In this document: positions 19,977-29,848 of the stretch, in pieces | Layout: every line of letters begins with the position of its first letter | Position numbering within the stretch: the first letter of the stretch is position 1 | NCBI RefSeq assembly: GCF_017875465.1 | Contig: NZ_JAGGMQ010000001.1 | Span: 3,844,001-3,908,000 of the forward strand | Reading direction: 5' to 3' | DNA length: 64,000 bases | From: Winslowiella toletana | GTDB taxonomy: Bacteria; Pseudomonadota; Gammaproteobacteria; Enterobacterales; Enterobacteriaceae | Notes under the pieces: model-generated | The model's input: only the letters and a program-made list of their open reading frames with translations | What the model was told of the DNA's origin: nothing | Databases searched by the model: none | Translations under genes and position numbers: made by a program

Positions 19977-21662
19977 TTAATGATTCAGTAATTGAAGGTG
20001 TTCAGCGACCGGTCCGATCGCCAGCACCGGTACAAAGGTCAGGGCGGCCACCAGCAGCACAGTGCCGATCAGCAGGCCGATAAACAGCGGACCATAGCTG
20101 GGCAGGGTGCCTGCACTTGCCGGTTGCGCTTTTTTCACCACCAGTGAACCGGCAATCGCCAGCACCGGCAGAATGATGGCAAAGCGGCCGACAAACATCG
20201 CCAGCGCCAGCAGCAGGTTCCAGAACGGCGTGTTGACGCTGAGTCCGGCAAAGGCACTGCCATTGTTATTGGCGGCGGAGGAGAGGGCATACAGCACCTC
20301 GCTAAAACCGTGCGCTCCCGGATTAAGAATCCCCGCGCGTCCTGCATCGGTGGTAATCGCCAGCGCAGTGCCGATCAGCACCAGCGTCGGTGTAACCAGA
20401 ATCGCCAGCGCGGTCATTTTTATTTCGCGGATTTCGATCTTTTTACCGAGATACTCCGGTGAGCGACCAATCATCAGTCCGGCGATAAACACCGCCAGCA
20501 GCACAAACAGAATCATGCCGTACAGACCCGAACCGACACCGCCAAAAATCACTTCACCAATCTGCATCAGCAGCATTGGCACCATGCCGCCGAGTGCGGT
20601 AAAGGAGTCGTGCATCGCATTAACCGCGCCACAGGAGGCGGCAGTGGTCACTACCGCATACAGCGCAGAATTCAGAATGCCGAAGCGCGTCTCTTTGCCT
20701 TCCATATTCAATGGTGAGGCGGCGCCAGCTGAGAGCAGATGCGGATTACCGTTAAACTCGGCCCAGATCACCACAATGGCGGCGAGAATAAACATCAGCG
20801 TCATCGCGGCCAGCAGCGCATGTCCCTGACGGCGATCGCGCACCGCTTCACCAAAGGTGAAACAGAGGGCGGCCGGGATCAGCAGAATCGCCAGCATCTG
20901 CACAACGTTGGTCAGCGCGTTGGGGTTTTCAAAGGGATGCGCCGAGTTAACGCCGAGAAAGCCGCCGCCATTGGTGCCCAGCAGCTTGATCGATTCCTGT
21001 GAGGCGATCGGCCCCATCGGTAACGTCTGACTGTGACCCGCCAGTGTCAACACGCTTTGATAGTCATTAAGGTTTTGCAGCACGCCCTGACTGACAAAAA
21101 ACAATGCCAGCAGCAGTGACAGCGGCAGTAACAGATAGAGGGTAATGCGCAGCAGATCCTGCCAGGCGTTGCCGAGCGTCTGTACGCTATGGCGGGAAAA
21201 AGCGCGGATCAGCGCAAAAGCGACGGCAATGCCGCTGGCGGCGGAGAGGAAATTTTGCACCGTCAGGCCAGCCATCTGGCTAAAGTAGCTAAGGGTATTT
21301 TCGCCGCTGTAAGCCTGCCAGTTAGTGTTGGTGACAAAACTGATGGCGGTATTCAGCGCCAGGTGCCAGCTCATCGGGGCAAAATGTTGCGGATTAAGCG
21401 GCAGACGATCCTGCAGCATCAGGATGGCGAACAGCACCAGCACGCCGAGCAGGTTGATGGCCATTATCGCCCAAAAATAACTCAGCCAGCCCATCTCCTG
21501 CTGACGGATCCCGCACAGCCACCACAGACGCCGCTCAAATCCGGCGCGCAGCGGACCGGGATCGCCATCCACCAGTTTCGCCATGCTTTTGCCTAACGGC
21601 TGCGCCAGAATCAGCAACAGCACCACAAAGCTAAACAGTAACATGCTTGCTGACGCAGCCAT
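19977..21662 (-). CDS. kdpA: Potassium-transporting ATPase subunit KdpA
   Basis: KdpA is the channel-like K+-binding subunit, related to SKT transporters. The 561-aa product has about ten membrane segments and the selectivity-filter-like loops [36 protein letters not shown] and [11 protein letters not shown]. Its ATG overlaps the kdpF stop codon by one base (TGATG). Confidence 0.98.
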   Translation of the reverse strand: MAASASMLLFSFVVLLLILAQPLGKSMAKLVDGDPGPLRAGFERRLWWLCGIRQQEMGWLSYFWAIMAINLLGVLVLFAILMLQDRLPLNPQHFAPMSWHLALNTAISFVTNTNWQAYSGENTLSYFSQMAGLTVQNFLSAASGIAVAFALIRAFSRHSVQTLGNAWQDLLRITLYLLLPLSLLLALFFVSQGVLQNLNDYQSVLTLAGHSQTLPMGPIASQESIKLLGTNGGGFLGVNSAHPFENPNALTNVVQMLAILLIPAALCFTFGEAVRDRRQGHALLAAMTLMFILAAIVVIWAEFNGNPHLLSAGAASPLNMEGKETRFGILNSALYAVVTTAASCGAVNAMHDSFTALGGMVPMLLMQIGEVIFGGVGSGLYGMILFVLLAVFIAGLMIGRSPEYLGKKIEIREIKMTALAILVTPTLVLIGTALAITTDAGRAGILNPGAHGFSEVLYALSSAANNNGSAFAGLSVNTPFWNLLLALAMFVGRFAIILPVLAIAGSLVVKKAQPASAGTLPSYGPLFIGLLIGTVLLVAALTFVPVLAIGPVAEHLQLLNH

Positions 21663-21751
21663 CAGAAGGCCTCCGCATAAAGCAGGGCATAAATCAGATA
21701 GCCCGTCAGCAACGCAACCAGCAGTACGCCAGCGACAATCGCAACACTCAC
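21662..21751 (-). CDS. kdpF: KdpF, 29-aa stabilising peptide of the Kdp pump
   Basis: This 29-codon gene starts with GTG (21749-21751) after a GGAGG ribosome binding site (21756-21760). It encodes [29 protein letters not shown] in full, i.e. a single membrane helix with the AEAF end of E. coli KdpF. It stabilises the KdpABC complex. Its stop overlaps the kdpA start. Confidence 0.95.
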   Translation of the reverse strand: MSVAIVAGVLLVALLTGYLIYALLYAEAF

Positions 21752-22055
21752 ACTACACCTCCAGAGGGGGTTATTCAGATAAGTGCAGGGTAATCATTAG
21801 TGTGCAAAGAAGGTGTATAGAAAGCAGGACGCGGTATAAAGAAAGTATAAAAATGGTGATTAACAAACCTGATTACTTGAATTAACAAATATGTAACCCA
21901 ATTACAGTAATTGGTAAAAACTGCGATTTTTTTCGTCAGAAAGTGGTCGGATGAGTAGTAAAATTACCAAACGCGGCGTAAGATAGTGGTCAGATTACAC
22001 ACAGCACCCATTTTAATGTGATCTGTATCGAACTGACTAACGGAGGGCGTGGGCC
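21752..22055. promoter_or_regulatory. Divergent kdpF / ybfA promoter region
   Basis: The 304-bp gap holds the kdp promoter and KdpE operator near 21814-21855. From about 21860 to 21960 it is AT-rich. Towards ybfA there is a GGAGGGCG ribosome binding region just before 22056. I did not find a convincing ybfA promoter. Confidence 0.6.
21833..21855 (-). promoter_or_regulatory. KdpE operator upstream of kdpF
   Basis: On the minus strand this reads CATTTTTATACTTTCTTT then ATACC, nearly identical to the E. coli KdpE site (TTTATA-N5-TTTACA type). A TATACA hexamer at 21814-21819, 13-14 bp closer to kdpF, is a candidate -10. This supports KdpE-controlled expression of kdpFABCDE from this point. Confidence 0.8.
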
Positions 22056-22256
22056 ATGTATCAAAACTATTCATTGCTTAAAATCATCCTGCGTCGCACA
22101 GCGGCGATGGTGGTTGGCTTACTGGCGTTGCCAGTGATGTTATTTCGCGCGGACCGGGCGCGTTTTTACAGCTATCTGCATCGATACTGGAGCAAAACCA
22201 GTACGCAGCCAGTATGGCTGGCGCAGTCTGAAGCCGCCGGTGGCGATTTCTGGTAA
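22056..22256 (+). CDS. ybfA: YbfA, small membrane-associated protein of unknown function
   Basis: The 66-aa product has one hydrophobic helix (about residues 14-30) followed by the conserved [17 protein letters not shown] and ends GGDFW, aligning with E. coli YbfA ([17 protein letters not shown]). The function is unknown. It sits divergent from kdpF, as in E. coli, and is followed by a strong terminator. Confidence 0.9.
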   Translation: MYQNYSLLKIILRRTAAMVVGLLALPVMLFRADRARFYSYLHRYWSKTSTQPVWLAQSEAAGGDFW

Positions 22257-22270
22257 TCATCAATTTGAAA

Positions 22271-22297
22271 AATCCCGCGCTTAGCGGGATTTTTTTT
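22271..22297 (+). terminator. Terminator of ybfA
   Basis: Stem AATCCCGC (22271-22278) / GCGGGATT (22284-22291) with a 5-nt loop, continuing into an unbroken T-run. Confidence 0.92.
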
Positions 22298-22393
22298 GCC
22301 TGAATTTCACGCCATCACGATCCTTTTTAGCGCCAATCATATCAGTTTCAGCTACACTTAAAACCTATACAGAATTTAAGAGGCTGTACAACT

Positions 22394-23356
22394 ATGAGCG
22401 AGAAAATTCCGGTTGGAATCAGTGCCTGTCTGCTCGGGGATAACGTCCGCTTCGACGGCGGCCATAAACGCTTTGCCTTTGCGACTAACGAACTCGCTCC
22501 TTTTGTACGCTTTGAACCGGTCTGCCCGGAGATGGCGATTGGTCTGGCGACGCCGCGTCCGGCATTGCGGCTGGTAAAAGATACTGAAGCTGAAGATCAG
22601 GTTGCGCTCTGCTTCAGTAAAGAGGGGGGTGAGGATGTGACGCAGCTGATGCAGAGTTACTCCGCAGAAAAAGTTACCCATATGCATCATCTCTGCGGCT
22701 ATATCGTCTGCGCCAAATCCCCCAGCTGCGGCATGGAGCGGGTGCGTATCTATGAATCTGCTACCAATAACAATCGCAAGGCGGGCGTCGGTATATTTAC
22801 CCGTGAACTGATGCGCGAGATCCCCTGGCTGCCGGTGGAAGAGGACGGACGTCTGCATGATGACGCGATCCGTGAGAATTTTGTCGCCCGCGTCTATACC
22901 CTGTATGAATTTAATCAGATGTGTAAAGCGGGCCTTAGCCGCTTCAGTCTGATGGCGTTTCACAGCCGCTACAAACTGCTGCTGCTGGCCCATTCACAGC
23001 CGCAATATCGCGAGCTGGGGCGCTTTGTCGCCGCCATGGACCAGTGGGATTCGCTGGAAGCCTATGCCGTGGAGTATCGCCAGCGCCTGATGAATCTGCT
23101 GTCGCAACCCGCCACCCGCAGCAATCACACCAATGTGCTGATGCATGTGCAGGGCTATTTCCGCCGTCAGCTGACCTCAGCACAGCGCCAGGAGCTGGCG
23201 GCTCTGATTGATCGCTATCGTCAGGGGATCCAGCCGCTGCTGGCACCAATCACCCTGCTCAAACACTATATGGCTGAATATCCGGATGCGTATCTGACGC
23301 AACAACGCTATTTCGAGCCATACCCGGAAGCGCTGCGTCTGCGCTACGGTTACTAA
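22394..23356 (+). CDS. ybgA: YbgA, full-length DUF523-DUF1722 protein
   Basis: The 320-aa product joins two domains. Residues 1 to about 150 are DUF523, with three cysteines in conserved contexts: SACLLG (Cys12), EPVCPE (Cys44) and KSPSCGM (Cys112). DUF523 proteins of the TudS type use such cysteines to hold a [4Fe-4S] cluster and desulfurate thiouracil. Residues about 190-310 are DUF1722 (FMAFHSRYKLLLLAHSQ compatible, VLMHVQGYF). E. coli K-12 YbgA (169 aa) has only the second domain. It lies 15 bp before phrB, a common pairing. A role in thiolated-base metabolism or light-damage repair is inference. Confidence 0.88.
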   Translation: MSEKIPVGISACLLGDNVRFDGGHKRFAFATNELAPFVRFEPVCPEMAIGLATPRPALRLVKDTEAEDQVALCFSKEGGEDVTQLMQSYSAEKVTHMHHLCGYIVCAKSPSCGMERVRIYESATNNNRKAGVGIFTRELMREIPWLPVEEDGRLHDDAIRENFVARVYTLYEFNQMCKAGLSRFSLMAFHSRYKLLLLAHSQPQYRELGRFVAAMDQWDSLEAYAVEYRQRLMNLLSQPATRSNHTNVLMHVQGYFRRQLTSAQRQELAALIDRYRQGIQPLLAPITLLKHYMAEYPDAYLTQQRYFEPYPEALRLRYGY

Positions 23357-23371
23357 TTTTTCAGGAGTTTT

Positions 23372-24793
23372 ATGGCCACCCATTTGGTATGGCTGCGCAA
23401 TGATTTGCGCGTCAATGATAATACTGCTTTATATGCCGCCTGCCGTGATAAGCAGGCGAAGGTCATTGCCCTGTTTATCGCCACGCCGCAACAGTGGCAA
23501 CAGCATCAGATGGCACCGCGTCAGGCGGCGTTTATTTATGACAATCTGCAATTGCTGCAACAGGCGCTGGCAGAGCGCGGCATCCCGCTGCACTACCATC
23601 AGTGTGACGATTTTACCGCCTCGGTGGCCTTTATCACCGGGTTCTGTCAGCAGCAGCAGGTGGATCAGCTGTTCTACAATTATCAGTATGAAGTGAATGA
23701 GTTACAGCGTGATGCCTTAGTGGAAAAAGCGCTGTTCTGGCAGGATATTGTGGTGCAGGGTTTTGATGACAGTTTGCTGTTGCCGCCAGGCAGCGTGCAG
23801 ACCGGCAATCGCGAAATGTATAAAGTGTTTACGCCATTTAGCAAAGCCTTTGTTAAACGTCTGCAACTCGGTTTACCGGAATGTGTGCCGGCGCCCGCCG
23901 CGCGTGACGGCGCGCCGCTGCAAAAACTGCCAGCGCTGGAACCTTTCGACTATCCGCGCCAGCCATTCGACCAGCAGCTGTTTCCCGCCGGTGAGCAGGC
24001 GGCGATTAAGCAGCTGCGCCACTTCAGTAAACAACCGGTAATGGATTACCCCAGCCAGCGCGATATTCCGGCGCTGGACGGCACCAGCCGGCTGTCGGTC
24101 TATCTGGCGACCGGTGTGCTGTCGCCGCGTCAGTGCCTGCACCGTTTGCTTAAAGATCATCCCAATGCACTGGCGGGTGACGACAGTTTTATCTGGCTGA
24201 ATGAGCTGATCTGGCGCGAGTTTTATCGTCATCTGCTGGTGGCCTGGCCGGCGCTATGCCGTCATCAGCCGTTTACCCGCTGGACGCGCAATGTGCAGTG
24301 GCAGGTGGATGATCAACAGCTGCAAGCCTGGCAGCAGGGTAAAACCGGCTATCCGATTGTTGATGCGGCGATGCGCCAGCTGAACAGCCTTGGCTGGATG
24401 CACAATCGCCTGCGGATGATCACCGCCAGTTTCCTGGTGAAAGACCTGCTGATCGACTGGCGCGCGGGCGAGCGATATTTTATGTCGCAGCTTATCGATG
24501 GCGATCTGGCGGCGAATAACGGCGGCTGGCAGTGGGCCGCGTCTACCGGCACCGACGCCGCGCCCTATTTCCGCATCTTTAATCCGACCACCCAGGGCGA
24601 ACGCTTTGACGCGCAGGGCAAATTTATTCGTCACTGGCTGCCGGAATTACGCGATGTACCGGACGCCGACATCCATCAGCCCCAGTTGTGGGCAAAGAAA
24701 AATCAGCAAACACTCGATTATCCGCAGCCAATGGTAGACCATAAGGAAGCACGTAAGAGGACACTGGAAGCCTTTGAGGCCGCACGAAAATAG
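23372..24793 (+). CDS. phrB: Deoxyribodipyrimidine photolyase
   Basis: PhrB repairs cyclobutane pyrimidine dimers using blue light. The 473-aa product has the antenna-binding N-terminal domain (HLVWLRNDLRVNDNTAL) and the C-terminal FAD domain with WLNELIWREFYRH, GYPIVDAAMRQL, GWMHNRLRM and the class I signature NGGWQWAASTGTDA. It is full length and follows ybgA closely. Confidence 0.97.
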   Translation: MATHLVWLRNDLRVNDNTALYAACRDKQAKVIALFIATPQQWQQHQMAPRQAAFIYDNLQLLQQALAERGIPLHYHQCDDFTASVAFITGFCQQQQVDQLFYNYQYEVNELQRDALVEKALFWQDIVVQGFDDSLLLPPGSVQTGNREMYKVFTPFSKAFVKRLQLGLPECVPAPAARDGAPLQKLPALEPFDYPRQPFDQQLFPAGEQAAIKQLRHFSKQPVMDYPSQRDIPALDGTSRLSVYLATGVLSPRQCLHRLLKDHPNALAGDDSFIWLNELIWREFYRHLLVAWPALCRHQPFTRWTRNVQWQVDDQQLQAWQQGKTGYPIVDAAMRQLNSLGWMHNRLRMITASFLVKDLLIDWRAGERYFMSQLIDGDLAANNGGWQWAASTGTDAAPYFRIFNPTTQGERFDAQGKFIRHWLPELRDVPDADIHQPQLWAKKNQQTLDYPQPMVDHKEARKRTLEAFEAARK

Positions 24794-24805
24794 TCGGGGA
24801 AAACC

Positions 24806-25549
24806 ATGCGCAATTTTGAACTGGAACATATTGTTAACCAGCAACTCAACACCGCGAGCTTTAGTGACTACGCACCGAATGGCTTGCAGGTGGAAGGGCG
24901 CGCTGAAGTGAAGAAAATCGTTACCGGCGTTACTGCCTGCCAGGCGCTGCTGGATGAGGCGGTGCGTTTGCAGGCCGATGCGGTACTGGTACACCATGGC
25001 TACTTCTGGAAAAGCGAGTCTCCGGTGGTCAAGGGGATGAAGCGCAACCGGCTAAAAACCCTGCTGGCCAACGATATCAATCTGTATGGCTGGCATCTGC
25101 CGCTCGACGGTCATCCGCAGCTCGGTAATAACGCGCTGCTGGCGAAAGACCTGGGGATAGAGGTGCGCGGTGAAATCGCCCTGTTACTGCCCTGGGGTGA
25201 GCTGGATGATGCCCTGACCGGCGAAGCGCTGGCGCAACGTATCACGGATAAACTGGGACGCACGCCACTGCACTGTGGTGATAATGCGCCAAAACTGATT
25301 CGCCGCGTCGCCTGGTGTAGCGGTGGCGGACAGAGCTATATTGATGAAGCGGCGGAATTTGGCGTGGATGCGTTTATCTCCGGCGAAGTGTCAGAAAAAA
25401 CCATCCACAGCGCGCGTGAAAACGGCGTGCACTTTTTTGCCGCCGGTCACCATGCCACCGAACGCGCCGGGATCCGTGCCTTAGGCGACTGGTTAGCGGA
25501 AAGCTATGGCTTAGATGTGACCTTTGTCGATATCGATAATCCTGCCTGA
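24806..25549 (+). CDS. ybgI: Nif3-like dinuclear metal protein YbgI
   Basis: A NIF3/DUF34 family protein of 247 aa. The metal ligands are present: His63-His64 in LVHHGYFWK, Asp101 in HLPLDGHPQ, and the C-terminal GHHATER with His and Glu. E. coli YbgI is a hexameric toroid; its substrate is not settled. It is the last gene before a 171-bp gap ahead of pxpB. Confidence 0.93.
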   Translation: MRNFELEHIVNQQLNTASFSDYAPNGLQVEGRAEVKKIVTGVTACQALLDEAVRLQADAVLVHHGYFWKSESPVVKGMKRNRLKTLLANDINLYGWHLPLDGHPQLGNNALLAKDLGIEVRGEIALLLPWGELDDALTGEALAQRITDKLGRTPLHCGDNAPKLIRRVAWCSGGGQSYIDEAAEFGVDAFISGEVSEKTIHSARENGVHFFAAGHHATERAGIRALGDWLAESYGLDVTFVDIDNPA

Positions 25550-25560
25550 CCTTCCTGCCT

Positions 25561-25584
25561 GCTCCCCCACACGGTCGGGGGAGC
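25561..25584 (+). terminator. Hairpin after ybgI
   Basis: Perfect 8-bp stem GCTCCCCC / GGGGGAGC with an 8-nt loop, 11 bp past the ybgI stop. No T-run follows, so it may be an mRNA 3' end or a weak terminator. Confidence 0.5.
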
Positions 25585-25591
25585 AAAGTGA

Positions 25592-25620
25592 TTGACACTC
25601 AACCCATTGTTAAGCATAAC
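25592..25620 (+). promoter_or_regulatory. Predicted sigma-70 promoter of pxpBCA
   Basis: A perfect -35 TTGACA (25592-25597) is followed by 17 bp and CATAAC (25615-25620), a 4/6 match to TATAAT. It lies about 100 bp upstream of the pxpB start and just after the ybgI hairpin. Confidence 0.6.
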
Positions 25621-25720
25621 TGTCTGCCTTAAATGAATAAGCAGATACCTGATGTCGCTGGCGTTACCCTCTGCCCGGCGATACAGGATATTTGCCTTTT
25701 AGTCTGTCAGGAGGTGCATA

Positions 25721-26377
25721 TTGCAACGAGCACGCTGTTACCTGTTAGGGGAACGCGCTGTAGTGCTTGAGTTGGATCCCCCGGTTTCCCTCGCCAGCCA
25801 GCAGCGGATTTGGGGACTGAGTGAGCGCCTGAAAAGCAATCCGCAAGTCGTTGAAACCATTCCGGGGATGAACAATCTGACCCTGGTATTAGCCGATCCG
25901 CAGCATACTGCGCTGGATGCCATTGAGCGTTTACAACGCTGGTGGGAAGAGAGTGAGGCGCTGCTGCCCGAATCGCGCCAGGTGGAGATCCCGGTGATTT
26001 ACGGCGGTGAAGCCGGCCCCGATCTTGATGAAGTGGCGCGTCACAGCCAGCTGACGCCACAGCAGGTGGTGGAGCTGCACGCCTCGGTTAATTACGTGGT
26101 CTATTTTATTGGTTTCCAGCCCGGTTTCCCTTACCTCGGTGGCCTGGATGAGCGCCTGCATACGCCGCGCCGCGCTGAACCGCGCCTGCTGGTGCCGGCC
26201 GGGTCGGTGGCGATTGGCGGCAGCCAGACCGGTATCTATCCGTTAGCCACCCCAGGCGGCTGGCAGCTGATTGGCCGCAGCGATCTCACGCTGTTTAATC
26301 CCCAGCATCAACCGCCTACCTTGCTGCGCCCGGGCGACAGCATCCGTTTTGTGCCACAGAAGGAGGGCGTGTGCTGA
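25721..26377 (+). CDS. pxpB: 5-oxoprolinase subunit PxpB
   Basis: PxpB is the KipI-like subunit of the ATP-dependent PxpABC 5-oxoprolinase, which opens 5-oxoproline to L-glutamate. Translation starts at TTG 25721, after an ideal AGGAGG (25709-25714). The 218-aa product contains [43 protein letters not shown] compatible and [17 protein letters not shown], as in the family. Its end overlaps pxpC. Confidence 0.95.
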   Translation: MQRARCYLLGERAVVLELDPPVSLASQQRIWGLSERLKSNPQVVETIPGMNNLTLVLADPQHTALDAIERLQRWWEESEALLPESRQVEIPVIYGGEAGPDLDEVARHSQLTPQQVVELHASVNYVVYFIGFQPGFPYLGGLDERLHTPRRAEPRLLVPAGSVAIGGSQTGIYPLATPGGWQLIGRSDLTLFNPQHQPPTLLRPGDSIRFVPQKEGVC

Positions 26378-27303
26378 CGATTATTCGTGCCGGAATGAGC
26401 ACCTCAATTCAGGACGCAGGCCGCTTTGGCTGGCGTCAGTACGGTATCGGCCTCAGTGGCGCGCTGGATATTCCGGCGATGAAAACCGCTAATCTGCTGG
26501 TGGGTAATCCACAGGAGAGTGCGGTACTGGAAATTACGCTTGGCCAGTTTAGCGCTGAATTTGGCCGTGACGGCTGGATCGCGCTGACCGGTGCAGGCTG
26601 TCATGCTGAGATTGACGGCAAAGCGGTGTGGACCGGCTGGCGTACTGCGGTTAAAGCCGGACAACGGCTGACGCTGGCGATGCCGCAGCGCGGCATGCGC
26701 AGCTACCTGGCGCTGGATGGCGGTTTCGATCTGCCGTCGCTGCTCGGTTCGTTAAGCACCGATCTGAAAGCCGGATTTGGCGGTCAGCACGGCCGCCGGA
26801 TTGAGGATGGCGACCAGCTGCCATTACTACCTGCGACGCGTCAGTTCACTAAGCCCGCGGGCGTTCGTCAGCTGCTATGGGGCAACCGTATTCGCGCCTT
26901 GCCTGGCCCGGAGTATCATGAATTCAGCCGTGAATCGCAGGAAGCTTTCTGGCGCAGTTCATGGAAGCTGAGCCCGCAAAGTAACCGTATGGGCTATCGC
27001 CTGCACGGGCGTACCTTAACCCGCAACAGCAGCCGCGATATGCTGTCACACGGCCTGCTGCCGGGCGTGGTGCAGGTACCGCCAAATGGCCAGCCGATTG
27101 TGCTGATGTCCGATGCGCAAACCACCGGCGGCTATCCGCGCATTGCCTGTGTGATTGAAGCGGATCTCTACCATCTGGCGCAGATTCGTCTGGGGGAGCC
27201 GATGCACTTTGTTCACTGCACGCTGGATGAGGCATTGCAGGCCAGACAGCAGCAGCAACGTAGTATCGATCAAATGGTATGGGGATTAGAAAATGAAAGT
27301 TGA
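26371..27303 (+). CDS. pxpC: 5-oxoprolinase subunit PxpC
   Basis: PxpC is the KipA-like (biotin-dependent carboxylase-like) subunit of PxpABC. It starts at GTG 26371 after AAGGAGG and overlaps pxpB by 7 bp. The 310-aa product has [22 protein letters not shown], the NRMGYRLHG segment and [13 protein letters not shown] near the C-terminus. Its 3' end overlaps pxpA by 11 bp, so the three genes are translationally linked. Confidence 0.95.
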   Translation: MLTIIRAGMSTSIQDAGRFGWRQYGIGLSGALDIPAMKTANLLVGNPQESAVLEITLGQFSAEFGRDGWIALTGAGCHAEIDGKAVWTGWRTAVKAGQRLTLAMPQRGMRSYLALDGGFDLPSLLGSLSTDLKAGFGGQHGRRIEDGDQLPLLPATRQFTKPAGVRQLLWGNRIRALPGPEYHEFSRESQEAFWRSSWKLSPQSNRMGYRLHGRTLTRNSSRDMLSHGLLPGVVQVPPNGQPIVLMSDAQTTGGYPRIACVIEADLYHLAQIRLGEPMHFVHCTLDEALQARQQQQRSIDQMVWGLENES

Positions 27304-28030
27304 TCTCAACGCCGATCTCGGCGAAGGCGGTGGCAGTGATCGTCAGTTGTTGCAGCTGGTGACTTCCGCCAATATTGCCTGCGGTTTTCACGCCGGTGAT
27401 GCGCAAACCATGCTGCAGTCAGTGCGCTGGGCAATGGAATCTGGTGTCGCTATTGGCGCCCATCCAGGCTTCCCGGATCGTGAGAACTTTGGTCGTACTG
27501 CGATGCAGTTGCCGCCGGAAACCGTTTATGCGCAGGTGATTTACCAGATCGGCGCGCTGAAGGCGATAACTGAAAGCGAAGGCGGCAGGCTGGTACATGT
27601 AAAACCGCACGGCATGCTGTATAACCAGGCGGCGCTGGATACCGAACTGGCAGAGGCGATCGCCCGCGCGGTAAAAGCGGTGGATCCGACGCTGATACTG
27701 GTGGGTCTGGCTAACAGCGAACTGATTCGCGCCGCTGAACGCCTCGGCCTGGCCAGCCGTCAGGAAGTCTTCGCCGACCGCGGTTATCAGGCGGATGGCA
27801 CGCTGGTGCCGCGCAGCCAGCCTGCGGCGATGATTGAAAGTGACCAGCAGGCGATTGAGCAGACGCTGAGCATGGTGCAGCACGGTAAAGTGCGCGCTGT
27901 CAGCGGTGAAGAGGTGGCAGTGCGCGCGGACAGCGTCTGTCTGCATGGCGACGGCGCGCATGCGCTGCAATTCGCCAGCCGGCTGCGTGAAGCTTTCGCC
28001 GCGCAGCAGATTAACGTCACCAGCCAGTAA
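27293..28030 (+). CDS. pxpA: 5-oxoprolinase subunit PxpA
   Basis: PxpA (LamB/YcsF family) acts on 5-oxoproline in the PxpABC complex. The 245-aa product starts [12 protein letters not shown], the family signature, followed by [11 protein letters not shown] and [26 protein letters not shown] and [17 protein letters not shown] follow. A terminator separates it from the membrane genes downstream. Confidence 0.96.
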   Translation: MKVDLNADLGEGGGSDRQLLQLVTSANIACGFHAGDAQTMLQSVRWAMESGVAIGAHPGFPDRENFGRTAMQLPPETVYAQVIYQIGALKAITESEGGRLVHVKPHGMLYNQAALDTELAEAIARAVKAVDPTLILVGLANSELIRAAERLGLASRQEVFADRGYQADGTLVPRSQPAAMIESDQQAIEQTLSMVQHGKVRAVSGEEVAVRADSVCLHGDGAHALQFASRLREAFAAQQINVTSQ

Positions 28031-28047
28031 CATCCCCTGTTTATTCT

Positions 28048-28076
28048 CTCCGGCCGTCAGGGCCGGAGATTTTTTT
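28048..28076 (+). terminator. Terminator between pxpA and the DUF969 gene
   Basis: Stem CTCCGGCC (28048-28055) / GGCCGGAG (28061-28068), 5-nt loop, followed by ATTTTTTT. Some read-through is likely, because the next gene starts only about 20 bp further on and I see no separate promoter. Confidence 0.85.
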
Positions 28077-28096
28077 ATTACTCCTGGAGAGTCACC

Positions 28097-28825
28097 ATGG
28101 ACAACGCTGTCAATCTCTGGCCGCTTATTGGTATCGCGGCGATTATTATCGGCTTCTTACTGCGTTTTAACCCGGTGCTGGTGGTGATCGCCTCCGGTAT
28201 TATTACCGGCATTGCCGCCAATATGCCGATCGAGTCGATTCTGGAAAAACTCGGTTCCGGCTTCCTCAATACCCGTAACCTGGCGTTAATTCTGTTACTG
28301 CCGCTGGCGGTGATTGGTCTGGTGGAACGTCACGGTCTGAAAGAGCGTGCGCAGGGCTGGATTGCTCATATTAAAAGCGCCACGGCCGGACGTCTGCTGA
28401 TTGTCTATCTGTTTGTGCGCGAAGCGACGGCGGCGCTGGGTTTAACCAGTCTCGGCGGTCATCCGCAAATGGTGCGTCCGCTGCTGGCGCCAATGGCGGA
28501 AGGGGCGGCGGAAAGTCGTTATGGCGAGTTGCCGCCGCAGGTACGTTACCGTCTGCGCGCTATGTCGGCCGCCACCGATAACGTCGGGCTGTTCTTTGGC
28601 GAAGATATCTTTGTCGCCTTTGGCGCGATTATCTTTATGCATAACTTTATGCTCGAGTCCGGTGGTATTCAGACTGAGCCGCTGCATATTGCGTTGTGGG
28701 GCATTCCGACCGCAATTTGCGCCTTTATCATTCATGCGGTGCGATTACACCGTCTGGATAAAACCCTTGCCGCTGAACTGGCATCCATTAATGCGCAGGC
28801 GTTGCAGGCGAAGGGAGCAAAGTAA
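28097..28825 (+). CDS. DUF969 membrane protein, likely half of a 5-oxoproline-linked transporter
   Basis: The 242-aa product is hydrophobic, with several membrane helices (for example LWPLIGIAAIIIGFLLRF and VLVVIASGIITGIAANM). It contains ERHGLKERAQGWI, EATAALGLTSLGGHPQMVRPLL and AATDNVGLFFGEDIFVAFGAIIF. DUF969 and DUF979 proteins occur as pairs beside pxp and pcp genes in many bacteria, so a role in moving 5-oxoproline or pyroglutamyl peptides is inferred from context. A GGAG ribosome binding site precedes the ATG. Confidence 0.88.
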   Translation: MDNAVNLWPLIGIAAIIIGFLLRFNPVLVVIASGIITGIAANMPIESILEKLGSGFLNTRNLALILLLPLAVIGLVERHGLKERAQGWIAHIKSATAGRLLIVYLFVREATAALGLTSLGGHPQMVRPLLAPMAEGAAESRYGELPPQVRYRLRAMSAATDNVGLFFGEDIFVAFGAIIFMHNFMLESGGIQTEPLHIALWGIPTAICAFIIHAVRLHRLDKTLAAELASINAQALQAKGAK

Positions 28826-29841
28826 TGTTTCAACAACAATATCTGTTCTGGCTGGCAGGCGTCATCCTGCTGATTGTCGGGGTGATGTCCTGGCGTGATA
28901 AAGCTAACCCACGTCGTTTAACCACCGGTCTGTTCTGGGCGCTGTATGGCCTGGTATTCCTGGTCGGCGACTGGACTTACTCACTGATGAGTCAGTTTGC
29001 CGGTTCCGACGCCGAAGGGCAGCGCAGCCTGCATATTGTGGTCGGCGTGCTGGTGGTGGTGATGGCGCTGGTAGCCGGTCTGGGCGGAGTTAAACTCGGC
29101 AGCTATCATCAGCGCACCGAAGAGCAGCGTAAAGAGAGCGCCACCCGTCTGGGCAACAAACTGTTTCTGCCCGCGTTATCGATTCCGGTAGTCACCGTGG
29201 TGGGCGTACTGGCGTTTAATAATATCCCGGCGCTGCAACAGGCGGTATTTGGCGCCGGTAATCATTCGACTCTGATCACCCTGTTCTCGATGACGGTCGG
29301 CTGTCTGGTCGGCTGGCTGGTGGCGCTGAAACTGACGCGTGAAGCACCGGCACAATCGTTACAGGAGACGCGTCGCCTGCTGGATTCAATTGGCTGGGCA
29401 TTTATTCTGCCGCAAATCCTCGCCACCCTCGGCCTGCTGTTTACCACCGCCGGTGTCGGTGTCGCTATTTCGCATCTGACTGAAACCTATCTGGCGGTGG
29501 ATAACCGTCTTGTCGCGGTGGCAACCTATACCATCGGTATGGCGTTGCTGACCATGGTGATGGGCAATGCCTTTGCTGCCTTCCCGATTGTGACTGCCGG
29601 TATCGGTATTCCGATTCTCGTTCTGCAACACGGCGGTAATCCGGCGGTAATGGCGGCGATTGGCATGTTCTCCGGTTATTGCGGTACGCTGATGACGCCG
29701 ATGGCGGCGAACTTCAATATTGTGCCTGCCGCACTGCTGGAGCTGCCGGATCGTAACGCAGTGATTAAAGCTCAGGTGCCGACCGGCGTGCTATTGTTAA
29801 TGGTTAACGTGTTTCTTCTCTACTTCCTGATGTTCCTGTGA
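28825..29841 (+). CDS. DUF979 membrane protein, partner of DUF969
   Basis: The start codon overlaps the DUF969 stop (TAATG), so the pair is translationally coupled. The 338-aa product has about eight to nine membrane segments and conserved loops [18 protein letters not shown] and [19 protein letters not shown] near the C-terminus. These polar and glycine-rich hairpins resemble re-entrant loops of secondary transporters. The substrate is inferred, from pxpBCA and pcp on either side, to be 5-oxoproline or a pyroglutamyl compound. Confidence 0.88.
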   Translation: MFQQQYLFWLAGVILLIVGVMSWRDKANPRRLTTGLFWALYGLVFLVGDWTYSLMSQFAGSDAEGQRSLHIVVGVLVVVMALVAGLGGVKLGSYHQRTEEQRKESATRLGNKLFLPALSIPVVTVVGVLAFNNIPALQQAVFGAGNHSTLITLFSMTVGCLVGWLVALKLTREAPAQSLQETRRLLDSIGWAFILPQILATLGLLFTTAGVGVAISHLTETYLAVDNRLVAVATYTIGMALLTMVMGNAFAAFPIVTAGIGIPILVLQHGGNPAVMAAIGMFSGYCGTLMTPMAANFNIVPAALLELPDRNAVIKAQVPTGVLLLMVNVFLLYFLMFL

Positions 29842-29848
29842 GGTTTTA

